Assembly: GCA_036346405.1 (NCBI GenBank)
Contig: CM070548.1
Coordinates: forward strand, 48,099,779 to 48,163,778
Reading direction: 5' to 3'
From: Phyllostachys edulis
Taxonomy: Eukaryota > Streptophyta > Magnoliopsida > Poales > Poaceae
Length of the DNA stretch: 64,000 nucleotides
Part shown: positions 22,103 through 32,945 of the stretch, piece by piece
How the letters are laid out: each line of letters opens with the position of its first letter
Numbering within the stretch: position 1 is the first letter of the stretch
Notes under the pieces: model-generated
Told to the model about the DNA's origin: nothing
What the model saw: the letters and a program-made list of their open reading frames with translations, nothing else
Databases searched by the model: none
Translations under genes and position numbers: made by a program

Positions 22103-22614
22103 TGAATGCCGTGGGTAATAGCTAATTCACCTATAAGTTGTAGTGAGAACTTTTAGCAAACTATGCGGGTATCTCGCTTCAATGTGCCATTTAGGTCCAT
22201 GCACGCGTCAGTAGAAACATGACCCAAGTGGACACGAAGATATGGTGAGAAGTTGTTGAAAACGATTCTTATGTCAGTCCATAAGTCTTACTTGGCTCAC
22301 TTTTTTTTTTCCGAAATCTTATACTGGAAAGAAAAGGATCCAAGTTATGGCTAATTTGGATTTGAACCAAACGACCAGGTGTGCAAGATTGAGATGAATG
22401 TGTGTAAGGATAGAACTACGTGGATAATAGCTAATGCAACCAAAAGTTGTAGTTAACTTTTAACCAAAAAATGTGGGTGTTGCGTTTAATTATTCTAGTT
22501 TGGCTCATGCATGATGGTACTTAACCGTACCAGGGTGGAACACAAAGACGTCGTGAGAAGTTGTTGAAAATGGCCCCCAAAGTTTTACATTGGAAATAAA
22601 GCGAAGCTAGTTAT
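22103..22614. repeat. Diverged tandem repeat, about 290 bp unit (left array)
   Basis: Contains GTGCAAGATTGAGATGAATG near 22381 and TTAGGTCCATGCACGCGTCA near 22191, landmarks that recur at 26913, 27222 and 27490 and near 27046 and 27313. About one and a half units lie here. Non-coding. Confidence 0.75.
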
Positions 22615-22878
22615 TGTTGAGGAATCGTTGCTGGCAAGTCCAGTCCGAGCGATTACCTCGTAGACAAACTCAGAATCGTAAGAACAATACAAGAACAGAA
22701 TAGTAGATTGAACACAGAGATATAGGAGGCTTCTTGCTTCTCTTTATTCTTTCATCAATCGATCAATCGTTTACAATGAATAGCACCCCCTATTTATAGG
22801 CTAGAGACCCTACTAAGGTTTGGAATGGGGAGCCCATACATAGGCCGGCTTCTGGGCCAAGCTCATAGTTTCCCAACA
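22615..22878 (-). mobile_element. 3' LTR (264 bp) of second copia element
   Basis: On the - strand the LTR starts TGTTGGGAAACT at 22878, preceded by a purine tract AAGGGGGAG (22879-22887), and ends CCTCAACA at 22615. The bases before it, GTTAT (22610-22614), are the presumed target duplication; the partner was not found because the 5' end of the element is lost. Confidence 0.8.
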
Positions 22879-23121
22879 CTCCCCCTTGGGCACTCATCCT
22901 CACATGTTCATGCCTCGTCAAAACTCCATAAAAACTCAGTGGAAAATTTTTGGAGGAAGAGCACATGATACAAGTTCTGCTGCGTTGCACGAATTGTCTC
23001 ATTAAAAACCTTAGCCAAGAAACTTCAGGAAAACTCGTCAAGAAAAAAAGAGTACAATCCATCCAATTTCATTTAATCTCTAGTATTTACTCTTTGGGTA
23101 CTCGATCTTAGTAATCAAGTT

Positions 23122-23427
23122 TCAATAATGAGTCCGTAAAGATTCTCTCCTTGAATTCCACACTTCTCTAAATCTCGTCATTCCAATTCCACATATGCAT
23201 CTTTCAAAGCTAGATGCTAGAAGTGACTTGGTGAATAAATCTGCAAGATTTTCACATGACTTAGTATGCAGTACTTTAATTTTGTTCATCTTTTGCAATT
23301 CATGAGCATAGAAGAACTTGGGGTTGATATGCTTTATGAGATGACTCTTCACATAACCCATCTGCATTTGTACAACACAAGCTGTATTATCTTCATAGAT
23401 AATAGCGGGGGTTTGCGCGGTATTCAA
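23122..23427 (-). pseudogene. Copia RNase H, C-terminal part (second element)
   Basis: A frame with PAIIYEDNTACVVQMQMGY, KHINPKFFYAHELQK, VLHTKSCENLADLFTKSL and GIGMTRFRE, the C-terminal half of copia RNase H. The YEDN Asp is present. The N-terminal half can be read only in broken frames to about 23560. It ends about 240 bp before the LTR, as usual. Confidence 0.88.
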
Positions 23428-23559
23428 TCCACACGACTGCTAGATGTGGTGAATTATTTGCCGAAGCCAAGCACATTCTTGTCAGGCCTCGTACAGTGCT
23501 ATTATTTGCCGAGTGGTTCGTCAAAGTCGATACAAAACTCTACTTAGCCGATTCTCATG

Positions 23560-24230
23560 AAATTGTAGTTCTACCACATAGGAGTTCATAGCCTGTTTGC
23601 CTAGGCAATATTTGGTTTTACCTAAATCTTTCATTTCGAACTCCGACTCTAAATAATCATCTCCTAGACATTGAGTGAAACCTTATGCAACGAGCCTTAC
23701 TTATTTTCATTTCTTTTTAGAACAAATACCCACTTATGCCTTACGGGGTGCACATGGGGAGGCGTGCGGCTTACAGGCCCAAACACCTCTCTTTTATTCA
23801 GAGAAAATAATTCTGTTTCTATTGCCTTCTTCCAATCTTCTCAACCTGATCTTTTTTTTACATTCAGTAAGCAATGCAAGCTCTAGATCAAGATCAATGA
23901 TTGTGGCAATTTTCTTTGCAAAGTAAATATCGACATTGGCTGTTGTCTTATTCATAGATTCTCCCGAGGTTACAAAGTTTATACCTATTTCTTCAAAAGG
24001 CGATTCTTCTAATGCTTCTACTTGCTCACCGCTGCTTCCCATTACAGGGGCAAGTCTCTTTAGTTTTTCAGCTCCGATATGTGCACACACATCCATGCTG
24101 GTATCTCCCTTCGTGGGGATGTTCAATTCTGGTATGGCTTTTTCTAAAGGTTCCATATTGGTGCCAGGTCTCAACTAGCTCCCTTTCTAGTTCTGGGGAA
24201 CTTCGGTGATCGACTGTGTCAAGTCATTCT
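23560..24230 (-). pseudogene. Copia linker and remains of reverse transcriptase (second element)
   Basis: 23794-24174 encodes the linker between integrase and reverse transcriptase (INFVTSGESMNK, TANVDIYFAKKIA). After a frame change the start of reverse transcriptase follows near 23790-23700 (VFGPVSRTP, HKWVFVLKRNEN). Shortly afterwards SEFEMKDLGKTKYCLG is readable near 23630, so the part of the palm with the YVDD motif is deleted between them. No activity is possible. Confidence 0.72.
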
Positions 24231-24429
24231 TATTCTTTTTCAACAGGTGTCCCCGGTTACTTCGGATTCGAGGGGTCGGAGTTCTCGTCCTTTCTGAGGT
24301 CTTAGGATGGGATTAGTGATACCTTCATTGGTATTTTGAACCCTCTCAAGTGCATTGCGTACAAGCATATGCGACTTGGTCATGCTCTTCAAATAACTAA
24401 AGTGGTCAGGCAGTTGATTCGTTAATGCT

Positions 24430-24600
24430 TACAAATCAATTGTCTTCTGGACTTCAATTATCTTCTGGACTTCAATTGCCTTCTAAACTTCAATTATCTT
24501 CTGGACTTCTCTATTGGCTTCACTAGTGCGTGGGTCATGTGCATGGATTTCAATTATATTTTGGACTTCAATTATCTTTTGAACTTCTCTATTTCTCGAC
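24430..24600 (-). repeat. 18 bp repeat in copia coding sequence
   Basis: About six units of TTCAATTATCTTCTGGAC (+ strand), three or four of them tandem, the rest spaced. On the - strand they read IEVQKI or, in the neighbouring frame, LKSRR. They lie between integrase and reverse transcriptase, where length varies between elements. Confidence 0.8.
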
Positions 24601-24639
24601 ATTTTTCATCAAGGGGTTGATTTCCTCCCCCTAATGACG

Positions 24640-25423
24640 GGAAACTATCCTCATCTAATATACTATCAGCGAATCGGGCAGTATGCAAATCTCTCGTCAT
24701 AGGGTCCAAATACCTGATTATGGATGTTGTCTCATAACCAACGTATATCCCAGACTTTCAAAGAAAGCCAATTACAGTTCGCTGTGGTGGTGGTATAGGT
24801 ACATAAACCTTGCAACCAAAACTTCAAAGATGAGAAATTTTCAGTGCTGACCATTGCATCAGTTGCATAGGTGAATAGATGTTATATGCCAGTGATATAA
24901 AATTGATGAGAGTTGCTGCGTGCAAGACTGCGTGTCCCTAACATGCAGTTAGTAAATTACAATTATTCAAAGGTGGTCGGACAATAAATTTAATTATTTT
25001 AATTAATGCCTTTGCTAGTCTATTCTGGGTGTGGACATGCGGTACGGAATGCTCAACTTTAATTCCCATTGCCATACAATAATCATCAAATGCCTTTAAA
25101 GTAAATTCTTCGGCGTTGTCCACTCTGGTGGACTTCACATGATGATCAGAGAGATTATTCGTAATTTTAGTTATCTGCGAGATTAGCTTTGCAAAAGTGT
25201 GGTTTCTCGTAGGCAATAAATATACATGCGACCATTTCGAAGAAGTATCGATGAGCACCATAAAATACCTAAATGACCCTGATAGGGGTTGTATAGGTCC
25301 GCAAATGTCTTCCTGGATACGGTCCAGGAATGCAAGGACTGCATCATTTGCTTTTAGAGCAGAAGGTCTAGTAATTAATTTCCCGGTGGCACATGCGGGG
25401 TACACAAAATCTTCCTGATTCAA
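24640..25423 (-). pseudogene. Copia integrase (second element)
   Basis: 25423-24938 encodes CATGKLITRPS (zinc-finger end), then DICGPIQPLSGSFRYFMVLID with the first catalytic Asp, RVDNAEEFTLKAFDDYC with the second, and HVHTQNRLAKALIK. In this family the third residue is the Glu of GLAESLIK; here it reads LAKALIK, so it is lost. Text continues with stops to about 24650 (FGCKVYVPIPPPQRTVIGFL, YVGYETTSIIRYLDP, FPSLGGG). Integrase inserts the element DNA into the genome; this copy cannot. Confidence 0.88.
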
Positions 25424-25589
25424 GAAATTCTTTACATTTGTATTATGTCCCTATGAATTGTTAATTATATTTCTCATCATTCTAAGACCTAGGTGGCATA
25501 ATCTAACATGACAGAGATAGAAAAGGTTCAGAGCTTCTAAATACGGTTTTCAGGGCAGTATAGGCTGCAGGTGCCTTTATATTAGTGTA

Positions 25590-25900
25590 GTATAGCTCAG
25601 TTTTATATGAAGGAAGTCGTTCTAATTCCCTTTTCCATTTTCTTCACGCTTTGTAATGAGCAGGTATTCCTTACCACACTCTTCTTTAGTCTCTACGTGG
25701 AAACCGTTAGCGCGAATATCCTTGAGAGTTCTAGTCGATTCTGGGTACAACAAGGCTTCTTTAATGACCAAAGTTGTGCCTATCGGGAGTATAATTGTGG
25801 CCCTTCCCGAGCCAATTATACAAGTATCGCTACCTGCGATTGTCGTAAGACTACCAGCATTCTTACTGATCCACTAAAAGATTTTGTCTCTCTCAAGGTG
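25590..25900 (-). pseudogene. Copia protease and pre-integrase remnant (second element)
   Basis: No ATG, but one frame on the - strand reads SKNAGSLTTIAGSDTCIIGS, GRATIILPIGTTLVIKEALL, YPESTRTLKDIRANGFHVET and KEYLLITKREENGKG. This is the end of the aspartic protease region and the start of the GAG-pre-integrase domain of copia. The active-site DSGA lies upstream in broken sequence and is not seen. Left of 25930 I find nothing further of this element. Confidence 0.7.
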
Positions 25901-25934
25901 GTATTCATTGTGCTGTTATCCTGCTAAGCACACT

Positions 25935-26265
25935 TCCTCCATAGGGCGCCACACGCGTTCTAATATAATGTACTTTATTAATATGCAGCAGAAAGCAAGC
26001 AACACATAAATAAAATACTTCAGATATCAGAACATAACTTGCTATTATAACTATGGGAATAAGTCTTGCAGGACTCATCATAAGAATTTAATACTTTGCT
26101 CTTCTAGAGCTTACAACCATTATTCAATAAAATAAGTCAATGTTTCGCTTCAATTACAAACTGCAAGTTACTATAAAAGATCCAAGTGCAATGAGTGTAC
26201 TAGATCGAATCAGCGAAATATTCAAAAACTTATGCCTCAATTTGCTCCATGGCGATTTTACCATG
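25935..26265. other. AT-rich stretch without recognisable feature
   Basis: No coding frame, LTR end or repeat that I recognise. It could hold the lost 5' part of the copia element. Confidence 0.4.
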
Positions 26266-26267
26266 GA

Positions 26268-26445
26268 TTGAAATGCCTAACTCTCTGATTTTACTATGGA
26301 TTGAAATGCTAGTCCTCTGTCATGTCCCTATCATAGTAAAATCAGAGAGTTAGTGATTTGAAGCCGTGGTAAAATCAGAGAGTTAGTGATTTCAAGCCAT
26401 GGTAAAATCAGAGTGTTAGTGATTTGATGCCATGGTAAAATCAAA
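26268..26445. repeat. 34 bp direct repeats with an inverted partner
   Basis: Three and a half direct units of ATGGTAAAATCAGAGAGTTAGTGATTT type at 26333-26440. Just before them (26268-26315) the same text occurs in inverse form (TTTTACCATGG, CTAACTCTCTGATTTTAC), so the block can fold into a hairpin. Confidence 0.8.
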
Positions 26446-26768
26446 AATACTTATCACATACGTTTTTTAATACGAACCGTCTGTGATGAGGACGGGAAGT
26501 CACAAACGGTTCGTGTTGAAAACCATCTGTGAAGTATCATAGAGGCGATTCGAACAAAACCGCTGTCTATGATGTGTTACCGGGATGCGCTAAAACCGCT
26601 CAGTGAAGAAGTAATATCACGCATTTATTCGTATTGAAAACCGCTCGTGATACTACTAAATATCACAGACGGTTGCTAAACCAAAGCTATGCGTAATTGT
26701 ATTTATCTGAGCGGTTTTGGTCAACCGTCTGTGATGAGGCGTCCAGTATTAGTCTTTTTATAGTAGTG
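26446..26768 (-). mobile_element. Second orphan CACTA end
   Basis: On the - strand it starts CACTACTATAAAAAGACTAA at 26768, followed by GACGCCTCATCACAGACGG and further subterminal repeats. It has the same direction as the end at 22102, so the two are not the two ends of one element. The opposite end is missing. Confidence 0.82.
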
Positions 26769-27790
26769 AAACGTTTTACTGGATCACATTTTTTCTGAAA
26801 TCTTAGACTTGAAATAAGAAACGTTTTACTGGATCACATTTTTTCTGAAATCTTAGACTGGAAATAAAAGGAGCCTAGTTATGATTAACATGGAATTGAA
26901 CCAAATGGGCCAGTGTGCAAGATTGAGATGAATGCGTGTAAGGATAGAATGACATGGATAGCAGCTAATCCAACCACAAGTTATAGTAAGAACTATAAGC
27001 AAAGAATGTGGGGGTATCCCGCTTAATTTTGCCGGTTAGGTCCATACACATGTCAATACTTTACTGGTAGAAACATGATCCAGGGTGCAGCACGAAGACA
27101 TGGTGAGAAGTTATTGAGATGGATTCTTAAGTCGGTTAAAAAGTTTTATTAACTCACATTTTTTCCAAAATCTTGGACTGGAAAAAAAATGATTAACTTG
27201 GATTTGAACCAAACGGTCGAGCGTGCAAGATTGAGAAGAATGTGTGTAAGGATAGAATGACGTGAGCTCTGCACACAAAAAATGTGGGTGTCTCGCTTAA
27301 TTATGCCAGTTAGGTCCATACATATATACGTCAGTAATTTAGTGGTAGAAACATGAACCTGGGGTGGAGCAGAAGCTGTTGAGAAGGAATCTTATGCCAG
27401 TCCAAAAGTCTTACTTGGCTCACTTTTTTTTTTTTTTAAATCTTAGACTAGAAATAAAGGAACCTAGTTATGATTTGAACGAAATGGCGCCGGGTGTGCA
27501 ACATTGAGATACATGCATTTATGGATAGAATGACGTGCATGTATAATAGCTAATGCAACCAGGAGTTTTAGTTAGAACTTTGAGCAAAAAAAATGTGGGT
27601 GTCTCGCTTAATTATGCCAGTAAGGACTGTGCATGCGTTGGTACTGTACTGTTAGAAAGATGAACAAAGGGAGGAGGCGAAGTCATGGTAAGAAGTTGTT
27701 GAATAGGATTCTTCCGGTCCAAAAATCCTACTGGCTCATATTTTTGTTCTGAAATTTCAGACTAGAAATAAGAGGAACTTAAGACGGATA
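26769..27790. repeat. Diverged tandem repeat, about 290 bp unit (right array)
   Basis: About three and a half units; landmarks CAAGATTGAGA(T/A) near 26913, 27222 and 27490 and TTAGGTCCATAC near 27046 and 27313. The first unit starts with two copies of AAACGTTTTACTGGATCACA spaced about 50 bp. The array equals 22103-22614, so it was probably one array that the copia and CACTA insertions split. Non-coding. Confidence 0.78.
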
Positions 27791-27899
27791 TAATCTTTTT
27801 TGCAAAATTGCACATGTAGAGTTTTCTGCGCTCGGGGTAAGGAGTTGGAATCACCGTTAATTGTGCTTTAAAATTTGTGCAAGGTGAAGCATATCGCAC

Positions 27900-30425
27900 T
27901 AGGGGTGATAACGAATCGAATACGGACGGATAATGGATCTGCCATCCTTGTTTTCATTTATTTTCTCAGATGCGGATACGGATACGAATTATGTCGAATA
28001 CAAATACAGACTGAATACGAATCAAAACGAATACGATCACGGATATTTTTTGGAACATGATAACCCCTTAAATTGTACGCCAGAAATTAACGGAAACATA
28101 TAACTAGTTTATTTGATCCAAACATTCATGAATTGTTCATATTTTCATTAACCACATATAACGAAACGTCTGCGTGTCCATTCTTTTCCCTGTCATCTCT
28201 CCCATTAGTAAAAACCTCTCCTACCCTTTTTACTCCCTAGCCATCCTCATTTATCCCAGCCGAACTCATCCTCCCTAGTCCCCACATCCATTTTCTCCTA
28301 CCTTCCACTGTCATTTATTCTTCACTGCCATTTTTCTCCCCCCAACAGAACTTCCCAAAAACATGAGCTAGCTCATCTTCACTTCTCTCCTTCCAATCTC
28401 TACCAAAAATCACAAATCCTCTCATGCATGATATACCATTTTCATGGTCATCGCACGAGCGTTCCATTTTCGCAATCAATTCGCGCATGCAAGATGGTTC
28501 GGACATTTCAGAAGAAGAAGGAAAGAAGGCACAATGGCAGTGGCCATGGTTGGGGGAGGAGGCGCAGCAGCTCCATGCAGCATGCTTGAAGAAGGAAAGA
28601 AGGCGCAGTAGCTCCATGTGGCCAAGGCGCAGGGGCACCAAGGTGGCAGTGGCATGCGCGGTGGCTGAGGATGTGACGGCACCAAGGCAGTGGCCCAGCG
28701 GTGGTGGCCGGATCCGGCCAGCTCGGCCGGCCAGAGGGAGAGAAGAGAGGAGTCAGAGTGAATAGAAAGATGAAGGGAGAGCTCTGTATGTAGAAGGAAG
28801 AAAGAAAGAGACAGAGGAAGAGAAGAAATGGGTTGGAGGTGTAACATCTCAAAATCTATAATTTAGGAATACACGATAGAAATGCGTTGGGAAAAACACT
28901 TTGATTATTTTGCATATGAAAATCTACCCATGTTTGAAATTTAAACTTCTGTTTAAAAGCAAATGCTGAAATACAAACAAACATGCACTTAAAAGAAATT
29001 GAGTTAAAACAAAATAAAAATGGTTGAGAGAATTATTTTGAGCATAATTGCTCTGGGAAAAATTTATTAAACAACTTATATGAATTGTTATTGAGAATAA
29101 CAAACACAATTACATAAGAACAGAAACTTATAAGAATTTTATAGAAAATCACAGAAGGGATAAACTTGTGAAAAATTTAAATAAGGGACTACATTAGGTC
29201 AGGAGCCGTCACAAAAAGTTTTATAAAATTTGGACTTAGTTTGCCTGAGGGTCCGACTAGAGCTAGGAGTCGAGCCGTCTTGCAGTCTTCAAGACAGCAC
29301 GGCACCTGCCAGGCTTGAGCCACTCGGGCCATGCTAGCCGGGCACGGCCACCTCGCTGTGCCGTGCTCACCCAGGCCCGACCTTGAGTGAGCTGTGACCT
29401 TGACGCTTGTTCGCATCGCCTGGGAAGACGCCACCGCCAAGGAAGACGAAGGGGGGGGGGCGAGAGGGATGGCAACGAGGAGGTGGTGGTGGCGGCGGCA
29501 TCGAAGGGGGCGTCGGCGAGGTGAGGCTATGGCGAGTGTGGAAGGAGGAGAGGAGGCGGCTAGAGGGAGGGAGGTGGCCGACGGCGCGTGGGGAGCGAGT
29601 GCCAGAGAGGGAGGGAGGCGGGAGGTGGCTAGAGGAATTGAGGGAGGGTGGCAGGCTGGAGGGAGAGGGATTGAGGGAGGAAGGCGGCGCGTGGGGAGGG
29701 AGAGCCGGAGAGGGGAGGGAGGGAGGCAGCTGGAGGGAGAGGGACCAAGGGAGGAAGCGTGGGGAGGGAGAGGGACTGAGGTTTGAGGGTGAGGGAGGAG
29801 GAGGAAGGCGGCACGTGGGATTGGGAGGAGGAGGAAGGTGGTGCGTGGGATTGGGATGAGGATGAGCCGGGAGGGGGTAGGGGGTTGGGGTTAGGCCAGG
29901 TCAGGGGGAGGAATGGGATTGGCCGATAGGCTTAGGCCGCTAGGCCGGGGGAGAGTGGGATTGGGCCAGGCTAGGGAGGGATTGGCCCACTGGGCCTTTT
30001 TTGTGCCGGGCCTGCCCAAGCACGGCCCAACTGGCCATGACATACCGTGCTGCCCATCGGACCGCATTCTCAGGCCCAACCCAGCCTGGCCATTCGTGCC
30101 GTGCCGGCCCAGCCTATTGCATGTCATGCTGTGCCATGCTCAGACCGTGCCATGCCAACCGGGCCTCGGGCCGACCCGAAAAAGCATGACCCAAGTCCCA
30201 GCTCTAGGTCCGACAGGAGGATTGCCAATGTTGGGCTAAATTGCGGATATTCGGCCTGGCATAATCCGGATAATCCGTATTCAACGGATACTAGGGTTAC
30301 CGTATTCATATTCATTTCTGACAAAAAATTCCGTATTTGTTTCTGATCCAAGAATTATCCGAGAAAAATCCGAATTCATTTTCGTCCAGATCGGTCGGAA
30401 ACTATCTGATCCGTTTTCACCCCTA
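27900..30425. mobile_element. Non-autonomous hAT element, Ac/Ds-like (2526 bp)
   Basis: Left end TAGGGGTGATAACG at 27900, right end the inverse of TAGGGGTGAAAACGG at 30425, flanked by TATCGCAC (27892-27899) and TATAGCAC (30426-30433), an 8 bp duplication with one mismatch. The terminal motif resembles the Ac/Ds ends (TAGGGATGAAA). Subterminal zones are rich in CGGATA and CCGTAT in both directions, the kind of site bound by hAT transposase. There is no transposase. Inside lie GC-rich and purine-rich stretches (28300-28850, 29200-30230) that look unlike the AT-rich surroundings and may be captured DNA. Confidence 0.85.
29405..29900 (+). repeat. Purine-rich (GGAGGGA) tract inside the hAT element
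   Basis: Nearly all purine on the + strand, with GGGAGG and GAGGGAGG repeats and a run of ten G near 29450. Open frames here are Gly/Arg/Glu low-complexity text and not genes. Confidence 0.8.
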
Positions 30426-30433
30426 TATAGCAC

Positions 30434-30675
30434 CTCGGGCATTCACGAGGTGTGAAGGCAGTTGGCCCTAAAATATGACAACATATATTTATGATTCCAT
30501 GAGCTGCTTGTGCATCCACTAGCGCACATAGTGTTTTGTATGCAGTGCTCTCGAAGCGCGGTATGCTAAAGCCATGGTCCTGGAGTGTTGCAAGGCACAC
30601 ATGTTGCCTGCCTAACCTACCGCGATACCATTTTTGTATTTACGGAAGGTGGGAGGCTAGATGTGCAAAACCGGA
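30434..30675 (-). other. Uncharacterised frame next to the hAT element
   Basis: A - strand frame (30600 towards 30376) reads CLATLQDHGFSIPRFESTAY, KTLCALVDAQAAHGIINICC and GPTAFTPRECPRC before running into the hAT end. Its composition looks protein-like but I do not recognise it. If the hAT element is removed the frame continues for about 14 residues into 27890-27850. It might be an exon of a decayed gene. Confidence 0.3.
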
Positions 30676-30787
30676 TTTGTAGCACCCCGGGCCGACATTG
30701 AGCCCAGAATGTCACCCAAACCATTCTAACTATAAATTTAAACCTTAATTAATAATAATTCCAACAAGGTATGCATGCATCCGCACC
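30676..30787 (-). mobile_element. LTR end fragment
   Basis: Starts TGTAGCACCCCGGGCCGACA and resembles the end of the solo LTR at 10037 (TGTAACACCCCAGCCCAACA) for about 50 bp. The rest of that LTR is not present. Confidence 0.45.
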
Positions 30788-32089
30788 ATGGAGCATAACG
30801 CGATGTCGTCATCATCCTCTTCCCTCATAGGCTCACTACTTGTTGCGACTAGCGATATTGACCAGATGGAGGAATATTCACCGTCACCATCAGTGGCACT
30901 CCCAGAGAGATCGGTTGTTCTGACCAGTTCAAAATGTCCGAATGCCTCTACAAGCCCGATTTTTCCAACCAGCAACAACAACGACAAAAGCTCAGCGCTG
31001 CACTTAGGGGGTTAATGTACTCTCGATACAGTCATAGGCGACCAATATTCGCCAGTGGCTCCTAGCTATACCAGGGGCCAACCGACACCTGGTAATGGTG
31101 TCAATGAAATTGCCACCGGTCGTAGGCCAAGTGAAGATGATAAAACTCAGCATACGATCGAGAATTCTTCGGATCAGGCTGAGTCCACCACAAAGCCCAC
31201 CAGAGGCGGTAATCACAAACCACTCCCCATCGTGTATACTTCTTGCCGAAGCAGTGGAAGGCTGTCCCTTAATTATGATCGGAGCTCCTTAGGAGACTGC
31301 TGTTGGAGGCACGAGTTTAACGCAATCGGTGATACCAATCAAGATACCGTGCACGATCCTCCAAAGCGCAACCTGCCAACACCCGTTGGTGGAAATGGTG
31401 TAGGCACTCAAGCACCAACCCGACATGGCGGAGGCAATGGAACTGGTGGGCATCAATAGGTTAATTCACTTATTTCTACCCCGTTGCACGTGATGGAACG
31501 AATGAGACAAGCAAGAGGGTCAGAAGAGAATTTGAGACATCGAACACCTTCTGCCAACAGGAATCCTTCAAGACCCTCGGTAACAATTCAGAACCTACAA
31601 CAAGTTCGTAACATTTTAAATAATCCAGACCCTGCTCTAGTAGAGACCCCCAGGGTATGTTCAGCTTGCAGGGAAGTTATCGAAGATCCTTCTGCAGACC
31701 ATGCAAAGTACAGAGATGCATAGGGAACAAAGGAATTCACAAAGTCATACTTTGACTTCGTCCCAGCGTTCCTCTCTTAGAAGGGGTCAGCATGATCGGT
31801 CTAGAGACCGTTTGATACTTAGACCTGCTCAGAGATTCCGACAAGGGAATCATGGGGGAAGACGGCTCTTCCATGCAGCCACTCCTCCCCCTCGTCAAGA
31901 GGAGAGACCGCTTGGCTCAGGTGATCTTCTACATCATCTAAACCAGGCAGCCGGTCGAAGGCTTTAAACTAATGTCCACGACCAGATTGGGACACCGGAT
32001 ACTCGGTATGTCAACCTGAGGAATCGATCCCCAACTGACTACAATCCGGCTCCTTTTCAAAGAAGACGCCATGATTCAATTACGGGCTG
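30788..32089 (+). pseudogene. N-terminal gag region of the Tat-like Ty3 element
   Basis: Open frames at 30788-31015 (Ser-rich), 31055-31459 (Thr/Gly-rich) and 31484-31723 (with NLQQVRNILNNPDPAL and CSACREVIEDPS) lie head to tail before the recognisable gag core. Long, poorly conserved gag leaders of this kind are usual in Tat elements. None joins the next without a stop or frame change. The boundary on the left is not known, and no LTR or primer binding site is seen there. Confidence 0.5.
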
Positions 32090-32930
32090 TCGAGCATTCT
32101 CGGCAGGGCTGTAAGCAGTGCGCTGGCCGGACAAGTTCCAACCAACAAACCTGGAGAAATTCAATAGACCTCAAAATCTATTAGAATTCCTCTAGATCTA
32201 TACCACCGCCATCAGAGCTGCAGATGGTGACAATGTAATAGCAAACTACTTGCCCATGGTACTTGAGGGATCTGCCTGATCTTGGTTGCTCAACCTACCG
32301 GTCGGATCAATTTACACCTGTGAGCAACAATGCGACTTGTTGATCGCCAACTTTTTGGGGACTTACGATCATCCCGAAAAAGAAGACGATCTTCATCGGA
32401 TTCGATAGGAAACTAATGAAACTCTTCACCAGTACATCAAATGGTTCAGCCAGGTTCGTAATTCTATTCCTGAGGTTTCAGATTTTTCTATCATTTAGGC
32501 CTTCAAAGTAGGGTTAATGAATCGACGGTTTACGACACTAGTGAGGCGGTTGAATGGAACAAGGTCATTGATCAGAATGAGAAAATCCCTCAACTCGGTC
32601 AGGATAAATAAGAGAAGAAACATAAGAAGGCTCTTAAAGGTAAGAAGAATCGTAAGCCCAACAATAAAGATGTACTTGTAATTCCTGAGAAGTTCACCAA
32701 TGGCAAGAAGGATTATTCTGGTCGTAACAAGGCAAGAGTTCCGACCGATGAATATAAAAAGAACAATAAGTGGTGTCCACTTCATCAGGCGGCAAGGCAT
32801 GACTTGCACACTTGCCGAGCTTGGCGAAAGAAGCTAATAGACTATTATTCAAGTAAAGGTCATTTTCCTTCCATACAAGAGCTTAGAGAACCAAGCTCCA
32901 AAAAAGACTAGGATGGCGATGAAGAAATGT
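32090..32930 (+). pseudogene. Gag capsid core of the Tat-like element
   Basis: Readable across stops: DKFQPTNLEKFNRPQNLLEF, AADGDNVIANYLPMVLEGSA, SWLLNLPVGSIYTCEQQCDL, IANFLGTYDHPEKEDDLHRI, HQYIKWFSQVRNSIPEVSDF. This is the retrotransposon gag domain that forms the particle. Further on WCPLHQAARHDLHTCRAW near 32770 gives a Cys/His knuckle of the form used by Tat gags in place of CCHC. At least four stops and a shift make it a pseudogene. Confidence 0.82.
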
Positions 32931-32945
32931 AGTATCAGGAGCCAC

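Noticed and set aside
29394..29859. Overlapping Gly/Arg/Glu-rich frames
   Set aside because: They result from the purine-rich tract and show no domain.
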